Source: Streptomyces sp. 130
Lineage (GTDB): Bacteria > Actinomycetota > Actinomycetes > Streptomycetales > Streptomycetaceae
DNA length: 64,000 bases
Assembly (NCBI RefSeq): GCF_007096885.1
Contig: NZ_VJNO01000010.1
Coordinates: forward strand, 62,001 to 126,000
Reading direction: 5' to 3'
Position numbers and translations under genes: made by a program. A model generated the notes under the pieces. It was not told the DNA's origin, searched no databases, and saw only the letters and a program-made list of their open reading frames with translations. Positions 26,557-34,982 of this stretch are shown here, one piece after another. Position 1 is the first letter of the stretch; every line of letters starts with the position of its first letter.

Positions 26557-28785
26557 CTAGCGGGGCCCCAGCTCCAGAACGTGGTCCACGCCCGCCGTCA
26601 GCTCCAGCGGGGCCGGGGCGGCGGCACCGGCGAGCACGTGCCCCTCGCCCGTACGGACATCGACGCGGGCGTCCCGCTCCGGGCGCAGCACCGCCGTCGC
26701 GGTGCCGTCCGCCGACCAGCGCAGGTCCACCCTCGCCCCGAACCGCGTACGCACCCCGCGCAGTTCACCGCCCGGGCAGCCCGCGAGCGGTGCGGGCAGC
26801 AGGACCAGGCGGTGCGGGGCCGACTGGATCAGCGACTCGATGACGGCCGCGGGCAGGGCGTGCGCCGCGTCCGCGTTGTACACATCGCGGGCCGGGTAGT
26901 GGGCGCTCATCAGCGAGTCGTGGAAGAAGTCGCCGGCGAGCACCGAGCGGACCGCCGCCGAGGCCCGCGCCCCGTCCCGCAGCCGGGCCGCGATCAGCGC
27001 GTGGTGCAGGTGGCCGTGGGCCGAGTCGTTCTCCGCGCCCCGCAGTTCGAGCGCCCGGTGCGCGGCGGCGGCGAGCCCGGGGGTGTCGTACGGGTTGATC
27101 GCGTGCAGCGGCCACACCGGGTACAGGTGGCTGAGGTGGCGGTGGTCGTACGTCTCCGCCAGCCCCGGCCACGCCCACTCGGCGAGCGCGCCGTCCTCGT
27201 TGACCCGGTAGTCGGCGAGCCGGTCCGCCAGCGCACGGCGGCGCTCGGCGACCGGGGCGCCGGGGGAGCGGTCGGCCGACGCGGTGAGCGCGTGGCGGGC
27301 CGCCGCGAGGTCCATCGTCGCGTCGACCGTGACCCAGCTGGCGTTGGCCGGGCGGTTCTCCGGTGAGTACGAGGGCACGACGGCCACCCGCCCGTCCGGG
27401 CCGGTCCGGGTGAGGAAGTCCTCGTAGAACAGGGCCGTTTCGTGCAGGGCGGCGGTCAGCCGGGCGTCCTCGTGCCCCGTCGTCTCCGCGTGCTCGATCA
27501 GCGGCTCCAGGAGCCAGTCCGCGCCGGCCGTCCACAGGTGCAGCGGGTAGGCGCGCTGGTAGTGGCGGGTGTGCCCGGACTCGCCGTCCGTGTGCGACGG
27601 TGCCACGATGCCGCGCGCCCCGAAGACCGCCCGGGCGTTGTCCCGCCAGTCCGCGAGCTGCCCGTACACCAGCGCCGCGTGGGCCTCGGACACCTCGGGC
27701 AGCGCCGCCGCCGCGGCCGAGGCGATCTGGAGGTTCAGATTGGCGTTCGTCGTGAACGCCCCCGACCACGCGGTGTCCCAGTCGCCCGTCCAGAGCCCGG
27801 TCAGCCGCGGCGGCAGGGCCCCGGACGCGGACAGCAGGTGGTAGCGGCCCGCCGCGCACAGCCGCTCCAGCAGCGCGGGGCTGTCCGGCCGCCGGACCAG
27901 CTCGGAGCCGGGCAGGGCACGTTCGGCCGGGTCCGCGTCCAGGGTGAGCGCCGCCCGCTCGAAGGCCGGCCGGTGCAGCGCCGCATGGCGGGCCAGCAGC
28001 GCGTCGTACCCGTCCCCGGGCAGCGCGGCGCACTCCGCCGCCAGGTCCAGGTGGCCCGGGTGACGGCGCACCCGGGTGAGCAGCAGCAGGCTCCTCGCCC
28101 CCTCGACGCGGACCCCCTCGCCCGCCACCGAGACGCGCCCGCCCTCCGCGCGGAGCACGGTCGCGCCGGTGTACGCGAGGTCGCTGTCCGGGTAGCCCGC
28201 GCGCAGCGCGAGCCGGGCCCCGTCCGGGGTGAGCACGGTGCTCCGGCCGACCGCCAGGCGGGGCGGGGCGCCGGGCAGGGCGTGGTCGAGCGTCACGTCC
28301 ACGGCCAGCCCCGGCCCGGTGACGTACTGGACGATCACGTCGTCGGCGCGCGAGACGAAGACCCGGCTGCGCCACGACTCGCAGCCGGCGGTGATCTCAC
28401 CCGTGGCGAAGTCCACCGCCCTGCGGTAGCCGGCGGCCGGGTCGGCGGCGTTCCCGGGCACCGGCCGCACGCGGGTCTGGAAGGCCGGGTGGAAGGGCTG
28501 CACCCACACCAGCGGCCGGCCGGCGCCGAAGTGTTCCGCCGCCTCGGTGTCCCCGGCGAGCAGCGCGCTCTGGAGCCGGCCGAGCCGGTCCGCGAGCTCG
28601 GGCGGCCGGACGTGCTGACTGCCGTTGGGCCGGACCAGGGTGTGGTGGTTGACGATCACGCGGTCGTCGGCCGGGTCGCCGTACACCATGGCCCCGTGCC
28701 GGCCGTTGCCGCCGAGGAAGGCGTCCTCCCAGCGGGCTGCGGGGCGCGGCTCCCAGCTGCCGTCGATGTCCGTGCGCCCGGTCAC
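26557..28785 (-). CDS. Glycoside hydrolase family 95 (alpha-L-fucosidase / alpha-L-galactosidase type)
   Basis: A 742-residue intracellular enzyme with no signal peptide. GH95 enzymes remove terminal alpha-1,2-linked L-fucose (or L-galactose), which occurs on xyloglucan side chains. Family landmarks are FTTNANLNLQI in the (alpha/alpha)6 barrel, VPSYSPEN, and HRHLSHLYP at 548-556. An N-terminal beta-sandwich starts WEDAFLGGNGRHGAMVYG. GTG 28785 overlaps the stop of the GH42 gene (GTGA). It is the last gene of the five-gene minus-strand operon. No L-fucose catabolic genes are in the window. Family call is firm; linkage specificity is inferred from neighbours. Confidence 0.9.
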   Translation of the reverse strand: MTGRTDIDGSWEPRPAARWEDAFLGGNGRHGAMVYGDPADDRVIVNHHTLVRPNGSQHVRPPELADRLGRLQSALLAGDTEAAEHFGAGRPLVWVQPFHPAFQTRVRPVPGNAADPAAGYRRAVDFATGEITAGCESWRSRVFVSRADDVIVQYVTGPGLAVDVTLDHALPGAPPRLAVGRSTVLTPDGARLALRAGYPDSDLAYTGATVLRAEGGRVSVAGEGVRVEGARSLLLLTRVRRHPGHLDLAAECAALPGDGYDALLARHAALHRPAFERAALTLDADPAERALPGSELVRRPDSPALLERLCAAGRYHLLSASGALPPRLTGLWTGDWDTAWSGAFTTNANLNLQIASAAAAALPEVSEAHAALVYGQLADWRDNARAVFGARGIVAPSHTDGESGHTRHYQRAYPLHLWTAGADWLLEPLIEHAETTGHEDARLTAALHETALFYEDFLTRTGPDGRVAVVPSYSPENRPANASWVTVDATMDLAAARHALTASADRSPGAPVAERRRALADRLADYRVNEDGALAEWAWPGLAETYDHRHLSHLYPVWPLHAINPYDTPGLAAAAHRALELRGAENDSAHGHLHHALIAARLRDGARASAAVRSVLAGDFFHDSLMSAHYPARDVYNADAAHALPAAVIESLIQSAPHRLVLLPAPLAGCPGGELRGVRTRFGARVDLRWSADGTATAVLRPERDARVDVRTGEGHVLAGAAAPAPLELTAGVDHVLELGPR

Positions 28786-30758
28786 GGCGCGGATCTCCGC
28801 AGCACCGCGACGCCGTAGCGGCCGAGCGCGATCCGGTCCCGCACCGCACGCCCGGTGAGCAGGTCCTCGTACGCGCCGGGCACGGCGACGGTCACCATCT
28901 CGCGGCGGTGGTGCAGCAGGAAGAGCACCTCGCCCCGGCGCACCGCCTCCACCCCCTCGGGCAGCCCGGCGAGGACCGGCTCCACCCCGGCCTCCCGGAC
29001 CACGTCGGCCAGCAGGGCCCGCAGCGCCGGCGGCTCGGGCAGCGTCGACACATAGACCGCGCCGCCCCGGCGCAGCACGGCGGGCAGCCCGGCGAGCTCG
29101 CCCTCGCGGTAGGCGGCCAGCACCTCGGTGCCCTCGGCCGCCTCCAGCTCCTCGGACCAGAGGGTGCCCCGGAATCCGTCGCACTCCACGGTCTCGTCCG
29201 CGTCCAGCGGCCACCACTCGTGCAGGACGGCGATCCCGAACAGCTCGCGCAGCCGGACGTCCATGCCGCCCGGCCGGACGCGGTCGTCCACGTCCGCGAC
29301 GCCGCTGAAGAACCCGCACACCAGGCGCCCGCCGCCGCGCACGTACGCCAGGAGGTTGTCGATCGCCGGGTCGTCGAGCAGGTAGAGGTGCGGGACGAGG
29401 ACCGCCTTGTAACGGCCGAGGTCGGCGTCGGGGCGGGCGAAGTCCGTGGGCGTGCCGTTCTCCCACAGGGCGCGGTGCCAGCGCCGGATCACCTCCGTGT
29501 AGTCGAGGAGCGCGGACGGGCCGCCCTCCTGGGCGCCCGCCCACCAGGCGTCCCAGTCGTGCAGGACGGCCACTTCGGCGGACACGCCCGTACCGGACAC
29601 GGCGGAGCCGATCGCCGCGAGCTCGCCGCCCAGCTGCCGGGTCTCGCGGAAGGCGCGGCCCTGCTCGCCGGCGTGGCCGAGCATCCCCGAGTGGAACTTC
29701 TCCGAGCCCTGCCGGGACTGCCGCCACTGGAAGTAGCAGATCGCGTCGGCGCCGCGCGCCACCGACTGGAGCGACCAGAGCCGGTTCAGCCCCTCCGGCT
29801 TAGGTTGGTTGACGCCCCGCCAGTTGACCGCGCCCGCGGCCTGCTCCATCAGCATCCACGGGCCGGCGGCTTGCGAGCGCGTCATGTCGGCGAGCATGGC
29901 GTTGTACTGCCCGCCCCACGGGTCGCGCGGGTCCGGGTAGACGTCGACCGAGACGATGTCCTCCTCGGCCGACCAGGCCCAGGCGTCCTGCCCGGACCAC
30001 AGCGGCATGAAGTTCGTCGTCACCGGGACGTGCGGGGTGTGCCGGGCGACGATGTCGCGTTCGGCGGTGAAGCACTCCATGAGCGCGTCGGACGTGAAGC
30101 GTTTGAAGTCCAGGACCTGGGTGGGATTCCTCATGTACTGCGCCTTGCGCGGCGGCAGGATCTCCGTCCACGCGTCGTAGCGCTGGCTCCAGAAGGCGGT
30201 GCCCCACGCCTCGTTGAGCGCGTCGAGCGTCCCGTACCGCTCGCGCAGCCAGCGGCGGAAGTGGCCCGCCGTCTCGTCGCACCAGCAGTGCGTGCAGTAC
30301 TCGTTGTTGATGTGCCACACGGTGAGCGCCGGGTGCTCCGCGTACCGCGCGGCCAGGTCCTCGGTGAGCGCGGCGGCGTAACGCCGGTAGACCGGCGAGC
30401 TGGGGCAGAACTGCTGGCGCGAGCCGTACCAGACGATGGACCCGTCCTCCGCGCGCGGCAGGGTCTCCGGGTGCCGCGCCCCCATCCAGGGTGGCGGGGA
30501 CGCGGTCGGGGTCGCGAGCACGACGCCGATGCCGTGCGCGTGCGTGAGGTCCATCAGCCGGTCCAGCCAGCCGAACTCCCGCGCGCCGGGGCGGGGTTCG
30601 ATCTTCGCCCAGGAGAAGACGCCGAGGGTGACGGAGTTGACCCCGGCCTCCTTCATCAGCCGGACGTCGTCCTCCCACACCTCCTCGGGCCACTGCTCGG
30701 GGTTGTAGTCGCCTCCGAAGAGGATGCGGCCACGGGCCGCGTCGCGCAGGGACGGCAT
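28782..30758 (-). CDS. Beta-galactosidase, glycoside hydrolase family 42
   Basis: A 658-residue cytosolic enzyme that removes terminal beta-D-galactose. The TIM barrel holds the acid/base Glu153 in HINNEYCTH and the nucleophile Glu305 in WMLMEQAAGAVNW. Start region GDYNPEQWPEEVWEDDVRLMKEAGVN is the family signature. A trimerisation domain (about residues 390-590, CGFFSGVADVDDRV) and a short C-terminal domain follow. ATG 30758 has GGAG upstream. It is fourth in the operon after the two permeases. In this context it would remove galactose from xyloglucan side chains; galactan or arabinogalactan oligosaccharides are alternatives. Confidence 0.94.
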   Translation of the reverse strand: MPSLRDAARGRILFGGDYNPEQWPEEVWEDDVRLMKEAGVNSVTLGVFSWAKIEPRPGAREFGWLDRLMDLTHAHGIGVVLATPTASPPPWMGARHPETLPRAEDGSIVWYGSRQQFCPSSPVYRRYAAALTEDLAARYAEHPALTVWHINNEYCTHCWCDETAGHFRRWLRERYGTLDALNEAWGTAFWSQRYDAWTEILPPRKAQYMRNPTQVLDFKRFTSDALMECFTAERDIVARHTPHVPVTTNFMPLWSGQDAWAWSAEEDIVSVDVYPDPRDPWGGQYNAMLADMTRSQAAGPWMLMEQAAGAVNWRGVNQPKPEGLNRLWSLQSVARGADAICYFQWRQSRQGSEKFHSGMLGHAGEQGRAFRETRQLGGELAAIGSAVSGTGVSAEVAVLHDWDAWWAGAQEGGPSALLDYTEVIRRWHRALWENGTPTDFARPDADLGRYKAVLVPHLYLLDDPAIDNLLAYVRGGGRLVCGFFSGVADVDDRVRPGGMDVRLRELFGIAVLHEWWPLDADETVECDGFRGTLWSEELEAAEGTEVLAAYREGELAGLPAVLRRGGAVYVSTLPEPPALRALLADVVREAGVEPVLAGLPEGVEAVRRGEVLFLLHHRREMVTVAVPGAYEDLLTGRAVRDRIALGRYGVAVLRRSAP

Positions 30759-30808
30759 GGCGTCTCCGGTTCTGCTGGGGTGGGGGTGTGCGGGGGAGGA
30801 GCGGCGGG

Positions 30809-31771
30809 TCAGCCCTTCACGGCGCCGGTGAGCATGCCCTTCTGGAAGTGCTTCTGGACGAACGGCGACAGCACCGCGACCGGGATCAGCGCGAGGATCA
30901 TCACCGCCATCTGCACGGCGAGGCTGTTGATCTGCCCGTTGCTCACGGCCGCGCCCATGGCGCCCGGCGGCACCTGGTGCTGGAGGACCAGCTGACGCAG
31001 GATCATCTGCAACGGGTACTTGTCGCTGTCCTGGATGTAGAGCATCGCGTTGAACCACTGGCTCCAGTAGCCCACCGCGTAGAACAGCGAGATCACGGCG
31101 ATCACCGCACGCGACAGCGGCATGATGATCTGGAGCAGGATGCGCCACTCGCCGGCCCCGTCGATGCGTGCCGCGTCGATGAGTTCGGGCGCGGTGTCCA
31201 TGAAGAAGCCGCGCAGCACCAGCACGTTGAACACGCTGATCGCACTGGGCAGGATCATGGACCAGTAGCTGTTGCTCAGCCCGATCCCGGTGACCAGCAG
31301 ATACGTGGGGATGAGCCCGGCACCGAAGAACATGGTCGCCATCAGCGTCATGAGCAGGGGCCGGTGCGCGTACGAGTCGCGGCGGCTGAGCCCGTACGCG
31401 CAGAGGATCGAGACGACCATGCTGACGGCCGTGCCGACGACGGTGAGGCCGACGCTGACGGCGGCGGCACGGGTCACCGCGCCCCCGCTGAGCAGCTCCT
31501 TGTACGCGACGAAGGTGATGTGCTTCGGCCAGACGACCAGGCCGCCCGCGTCATTGATGGTCTTGGTGTCGGAGAGGCTGGTCACCAGGACCACCCAGAT
31601 CGGGATGATGATGACCGCGCAGATCGCGACGAGCCCGAAGCCCTTGAAGGCGAGGCCGGCCTTCGTCGGCTCCTCCTCCCACACGGGGCGCGGTTCGATG
31701 CGCAGGGCGCGCTGGAGGCGTGTCTCGCCGCGGGGCGCCGGGTCCGCCCGCTGGTCCAGGAGAGTCGTCAT
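30809..31771 (-). CDS. Carbohydrate ABC transporter permease (CUT1, LplC/YtcP-like)
   Basis: A 320-residue permease with about six membrane segments. The conserved cytoplasmic loop reads ELIDAARIDGAGEWRILLQIIMPLSRAVIAVI, the EAA motif that contacts the ATPase. It starts inside the stop of the preceding permease (ATGA). The operon contains no ATPase gene, so energy must come from an ATPase encoded elsewhere, in Streptomyces usually the shared MsiK. The 50-base gap to GH42 supports co-transcription. Confidence 0.93.
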   Translation of the reverse strand: MTTLLDQRADPAPRGETRLQRALRIEPRPVWEEEPTKAGLAFKGFGLVAICAVIIIPIWVVLVTSLSDTKTINDAGGLVVWPKHITFVAYKELLSGGAVTRAAAVSVGLTVVGTAVSMVVSILCAYGLSRRDSYAHRPLLMTLMATMFFGAGLIPTYLLVTGIGLSNSYWSMILPSAISVFNVLVLRGFFMDTAPELIDAARIDGAGEWRILLQIIMPLSRAVIAVISLFYAVGYWSQWFNAMLYIQDSDKYPLQMILRQLVLQHQVPPGAMGAAVSNGQINSLAVQMAVMILALIPVAVLSPFVQKHFQKGMLTGAVKG

Positions 31772-32844
31772 TTCTTGGAGTACACCCCCTGCTCGCCCAG
31801 CATGTGGGCGACCTTGTTGGCACCCAGCACCATGGCGACGCTGAACACCCCCTTGAAGATGCCGGCGGCGGCCGCGTAGCCGAAGTCACCGGTCTTGATG
31901 CCCGTCCACCAGATGTAGGTGTCCAGGATTTCCGAGGCCCCCGCGCCGACCTGGTCGCGCTGGAGCAGGATCTGCTCGAAGTCGAGGTTGAGCGCGCTGC
32001 CCACCCGCAGGACCAGCAGCAGGGCGATGACCGGGCGCAGCGCGGGCAGCGTGACGTGCCACATGCGGCGCCAGCGCCCGGCCCCGTCCACGGCCGCGGC
32101 CTCGTACAGATCGGTGTTGACGGCGGCGAGCGCGGCCAGGAAGACGATGACGCCCCAGCCGGCGTCCTTCCACACGGCCTGCGCGCTGACCAGGAACTTG
32201 AAGAAGCCCGGGTTGGTCATCAGGTCGAAGCCCTCGTGGCCGTGCTCCCGCAGCCACTGGGCGACCAGCCCGGCGCCGCCGAACATCTGCTGGAAGACGG
32301 TGACGACGAGCACCCAGGAGAAGAAGTGCGGCAGATAGACGACCGCCTGGACCCAGGCCCGGACCCGCGCGCTCATGATCGTGTTGAGCAGCAGCGCGAT
32401 GGCGATCGGGATGGGGAAGAACAGGACCAGCTGGGTCACGAAGATGACCAGCGTGTTCACCAGGACTTCCCAGAAGCGGTAGTCCTCGAAGATCCGGGTG
32501 AAGTTGTCGAACCCGACGAACGGGCTGCCCGTGATGCCCAGGTCGTAGACGTCGTAGTCCTGGAAGGCCACGATGTTCCCGAGCAGCGGGACGTAGTTGA
32601 AGACGAGCAGCAGCGCGATGGCCGGCATCGTCATCAGGATCAGCGTGCGGTCCCGCCGCAGCCGGTGCCGCCAGGTGATACCGCCCTGTTCCTTCCGTGG
32701 TCCGGGGACGCCCCGGGCCCGCGACCTGCCCGCGCTCCTCGTCTCCTCGCCGTCGCCGTCCCCGGTGCCGCTCCCGGCGGCCGGGGCGCTCGCCCCGCCG
32801 GCGGTGCCGCCCGGGTCGGCCGCGACCGTGGCCCGTGCCTTCAC
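31768..32844 (-). CDS. Carbohydrate ABC transporter permease (CUT1, LplB/YtcP partner)
   Basis: A 358-residue permease. A low-complexity cytoplasmic N-terminus of about 60 residues is followed by about six membrane segments. The EAA loop is YEAAAVDGAGRWRRMWHVTLPALRPV. It pairs with the next permease to form the channel. GTG 32844 is the first plausible start; the nearby ATG at 32858 is out of frame and stops after five codons. The N-terminal extension is longer than usual for the family. Confidence 0.93.
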   Translation of the reverse strand: MKARATVAADPGGTAGGASAPAAGSGTGDGDGEETRSAGRSRARGVPGPRKEQGGITWRHRLRRDRTLILMTMPAIALLLVFNYVPLLGNIVAFQDYDVYDLGITGSPFVGFDNFTRIFEDYRFWEVLVNTLVIFVTQLVLFFPIPIAIALLLNTIMSARVRAWVQAVVYLPHFFSWVLVVTVFQQMFGGAGLVAQWLREHGHEGFDLMTNPGFFKFLVSAQAVWKDAGWGVIVFLAALAAVNTDLYEAAAVDGAGRWRRMWHVTLPALRPVIALLLVLRVGSALNLDFEQILLQRDQVGAGASEILDTYIWWTGIKTGDFGYAAAAGIFKGVFSVAMVLGANKVAHMLGEQGVYSKK

Positions 32845-32926
32845 CCTGTGCTCCCCATGTCGTGCTCCTGACCCCGGCCGCCGGGCTGCGTGTGCCCGGC
32901 GGCCCCTTCGTTCCCGTACCTGCGCG

Positions 32927-34600
32927 TCAGTTGCCGGAGCCGTTCTTGTCGAGGATGTCCTGGTACCAGTCGCGCAGCTTGTCGCCGCCGCTCTTCTTCC
33001 AGGTGTTCACCGCGTCCTCGACGTCGGCGACCTTCTTGCGCCCGCGGCGGATGTCCTTCTGGAGGTCGTCGAAGGGGGTGTACAGGGAGGCGTAGCGCTG
33101 CGGTTCGACCACCTGCATGCCGAAGAAGAGGGGCTTCTTGATGTTCGGCGCCTGGCGCGCCATCCAGCCGGCGTAGTCCTTGGCCAGCTGCGGCTGGTCC
33201 GGGTAGGCGATGGAGGTGGGCGGGGAGGCCACGAACAGGAACGTGGAGGGCTGCGCCTCCTCGACACCCTGCGGGGTGTACGTCGGGGTGCCGTCCTTGA
33301 TCGTGTAGTGGGTGCCCTTCACGCCGTAGTTGGTGAGCATGAACTCCTCGGTGCCGAACGGCGCGGCGGCGTAGTCGGCGATCGCGAGGAACTCCTCGAT
33401 CTTCTCCTTGGACAGCTCCTTGCTGAGGAAGGTGAAGATGCCCGCCGGGTCGTCCTGCCACAGGGTCGGCTTGCCGCCGTCGGGGCTGAAGAAGTCCAGG
33501 GCCTGCATGTCGAACTTCGGGTTGGCGGTGGCCTGTTCGGTGACCATGCCCTTCCAGCCGCCCGTGCCGTCGTTGTACATGACGACATGTCCGCTGGTGA
33601 AGCGGATCTTGGAGTCGGCGTCCTTGCCGGCCTCGGCGTCCGGGTGGACGTACCCGCCGTCGTGGAGCTTGCGGGCGAAGGCCAGCGCCTCCCGGTACGC
33701 CTGCGTCTCGATCTTGTGGACCAGCTTGCCGCCCTCCAGCTGCCAGTAGTGGGGCGCGTCCGGGAGCAGCCCGTACATCTTCTGGATGCAGACCCACAGA
33801 TCGTCGAAGGCCCACACCTTCTTCTTGGGGGAGGTGTACTCCTTGCCGAAGGCCAGCAGGTCGTCCGCGCTCGCCGGGACGGCCCCGGAGCCGATCAGGT
33901 CCTTGCGGTAGAAGATCGCGTTGCCGATGATCGGCGTCGGCATGGGCAGGCCGCGCAGCTTGCCGCCGAAGACCGAGTACTGCCAGGCGCCGGTGGGGAT
34001 GTTGGCCAGGTTGGGGTACTTCTTGACGGCGTCACCCGCGAGATACGGGGAGAGGTCGGCGAACTTCGCGGTGATGGCGTTGCGGATCTGCCCCTGCATG
34101 TTCCAGCCGGGGATCGTCATGACGTCCGGGATGTCCGAGCCGGCGAGGACCGCGCCGATCTTGTCCTGGTAGGTGTTGCCGTCCTGCGGGTCGAAGTTCA
34201 GCGTCGCCCCGACCGCCTTGTTCACGGCCGTGTAGTACGGGTTGTTCTTCTTCGGCACCGTGCCCCACAGCGGGGTCATGACCCGGAACTCCGAGCCCTT
34301 GCCCGGCACCGACTTGACCGAGACCACCAGCGGGTCGGGGAGCTTCGTGAAGCCGGGGCTCGAACCGTTGACGCCGGGGACGTCGGGCTGGACCAGATTC
34401 AGCGGCACGTAGCTCGGTACGACCTTCTTGAGGGCCTTGCCCGTGGTCGTGCCCTCCTTGCTCCCGGCGCCGGAGCCGGAACCGCCGCACGCGGCGAGCA
34501 GCGGCACCCCGCCGGCCACGGCGACGGCCGCCACCGCGCCCGTGGCGAGGAAGCTTCTCCGGCTCGGGGCGGAGGCGGAGGGGGAGTCATTCGGCGTCAT
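32927..34600 (-). CDS. Oligosaccharide-binding lipoprotein (extracellular solute-binding protein family 1, LplA-like)
   Basis: A 557-residue solute-binding protein. The N-terminus has a Tat-like SRRSFLATG and a lipobox LLAAC with Cys at about residue 38, so it is exported and lipid-anchored. The size and body (SDIPDVMTIPGWNMQGQIRNAI, KYPNLANIP, FGTEEFMLTNYGVKG) fit the large LplA/YtcQ-type binders that handle complex plant oligosaccharides. It is first in the operon, and its promoter carries a LacI operator. The ligand is inferred to be a xyloglucan oligosaccharide from the enzymes encoded around it. Confidence 0.93.
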   Translation of the reverse strand: MTPNDSPSASAPSRRSFLATGAVAAVAVAGGVPLLAACGGSGSGAGSKEGTTTGKALKKVVPSYVPLNLVQPDVPGVNGSSPGFTKLPDPLVVSVKSVPGKGSEFRVMTPLWGTVPKKNNPYYTAVNKAVGATLNFDPQDGNTYQDKIGAVLAGSDIPDVMTIPGWNMQGQIRNAITAKFADLSPYLAGDAVKKYPNLANIPTGAWQYSVFGGKLRGLPMPTPIIGNAIFYRKDLIGSGAVPASADDLLAFGKEYTSPKKKVWAFDDLWVCIQKMYGLLPDAPHYWQLEGGKLVHKIETQAYREALAFARKLHDGGYVHPDAEAGKDADSKIRFTSGHVVMYNDGTGGWKGMVTEQATANPKFDMQALDFFSPDGGKPTLWQDDPAGIFTFLSKELSKEKIEEFLAIADYAAAPFGTEEFMLTNYGVKGTHYTIKDGTPTYTPQGVEEAQPSTFLFVASPPTSIAYPDQPQLAKDYAGWMARQAPNIKKPLFFGMQVVEPQRYASLYTPFDDLQKDIRRGRKKVADVEDAVNTWKKSGGDKLRDWYQDILDKNGSGN

Positions 34601-34718
34601 TGCGTCAACCCTTCGAGGCGCACCAGGTGCGGCGGTTCAACAGGGAGGCGCCATACGGTGTCGCCGTCCCGGGGAATCAGGGGCGAGGGCGCCCCGTCGC
34701 AAATCTGTCGAAGCTCTG

Positions 34719-34732
34719 TCGAAGCGCTTCGA
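34719..34732. promoter_or_regulatory. LacI-family operator at the importer promoter (TCGAAGCGCTTCGA)
   Basis: Perfect 14-bp palindrome identical to the one upstream of the LacI gene. It sits at about the transcription start predicted for the minus-strand operon, where a bound repressor would block initiation. Confidence 0.88.
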
Positions 34733-34742
34733 TGTTGCAGCG

Positions 34743-34771
34743 AGGTTAAGTGAAGGGTCCCGGTCGCACAA
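34743..34771 (-). promoter_or_regulatory. Predicted promoter of the importer operon
   Basis: On the minus strand TTGTGC (34771-34766) and TAACCT (34748-34743) are 17 bases apart. Start would fall near 34736, just beside the operator. Confidence 0.5.
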
Positions 34772-34859
34772 GAGTCCGTTCACAGATACCTCCGACCTGT
34801 TGCTCCGGCCCTCCTGGTGCAGCAAGGAGGCGCGGGCGGCAAGGGTCGAGGACAAGGCC

Positions 34860-34888
34860 TTGACACACCTGGGGTGAGCCCTTGAGCA
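34860..34888 (+). promoter_or_regulatory. Predicted promoter of the GH3-GH31 genes
   Basis: A consensus -35 TTGACA is at 34860-34865. At 17 bases spacing the -10 would be TGAGCA (34883-34888), a weak match. The operator follows immediately, so repressor binding would cover the start site. Confidence 0.5.
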
Positions 34889-34902
34889 TCGAAGCGCTTC
34901 GA
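34889..34902. promoter_or_regulatory. LacI-family operator at the GH3 promoter (TCGAAGCGCTTCGA)
   Basis: Perfect 14-bp palindrome, identical to the copies at the LacI and importer promoters, 81 bases before the GH3 start codon. Confidence 0.88.
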
Positions 34903-34982
34903 AAGATCGTCCGAGGCTGCTCAGTGGCCCGCACGACGCGCCGGCACCGCCATACCTCCCACCTTTGACGAAGGACCCGCAC

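Larger units (their letters stand above)
34601..34982. other. Divergent control region between importer operon and GH3/GH31
   Basis: A 382-base gene-free region. It holds one operator palindrome near each side, a candidate promoter for each direction, and an 11-base direct repeat TCTGTCGAAGC (34704-34714 and 34715-34725) that adds an extra operator half-site next to the importer operator. No small coding frame is convincing. Confidence 0.75.

Noticed and set aside
28908..30995. 695-codon plus-strand frame opposite GH42
   Set aside because: Antisense artefact of codon bias; the opposite strand encodes a full GH42 enzyme with catalytic residues.
32844..32858. ATG at 32858 as start of the first CUT1 permease
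   Set aside because: It is out of frame with the permease and reaches a stop after five codons; GTG 32844 is in frame.
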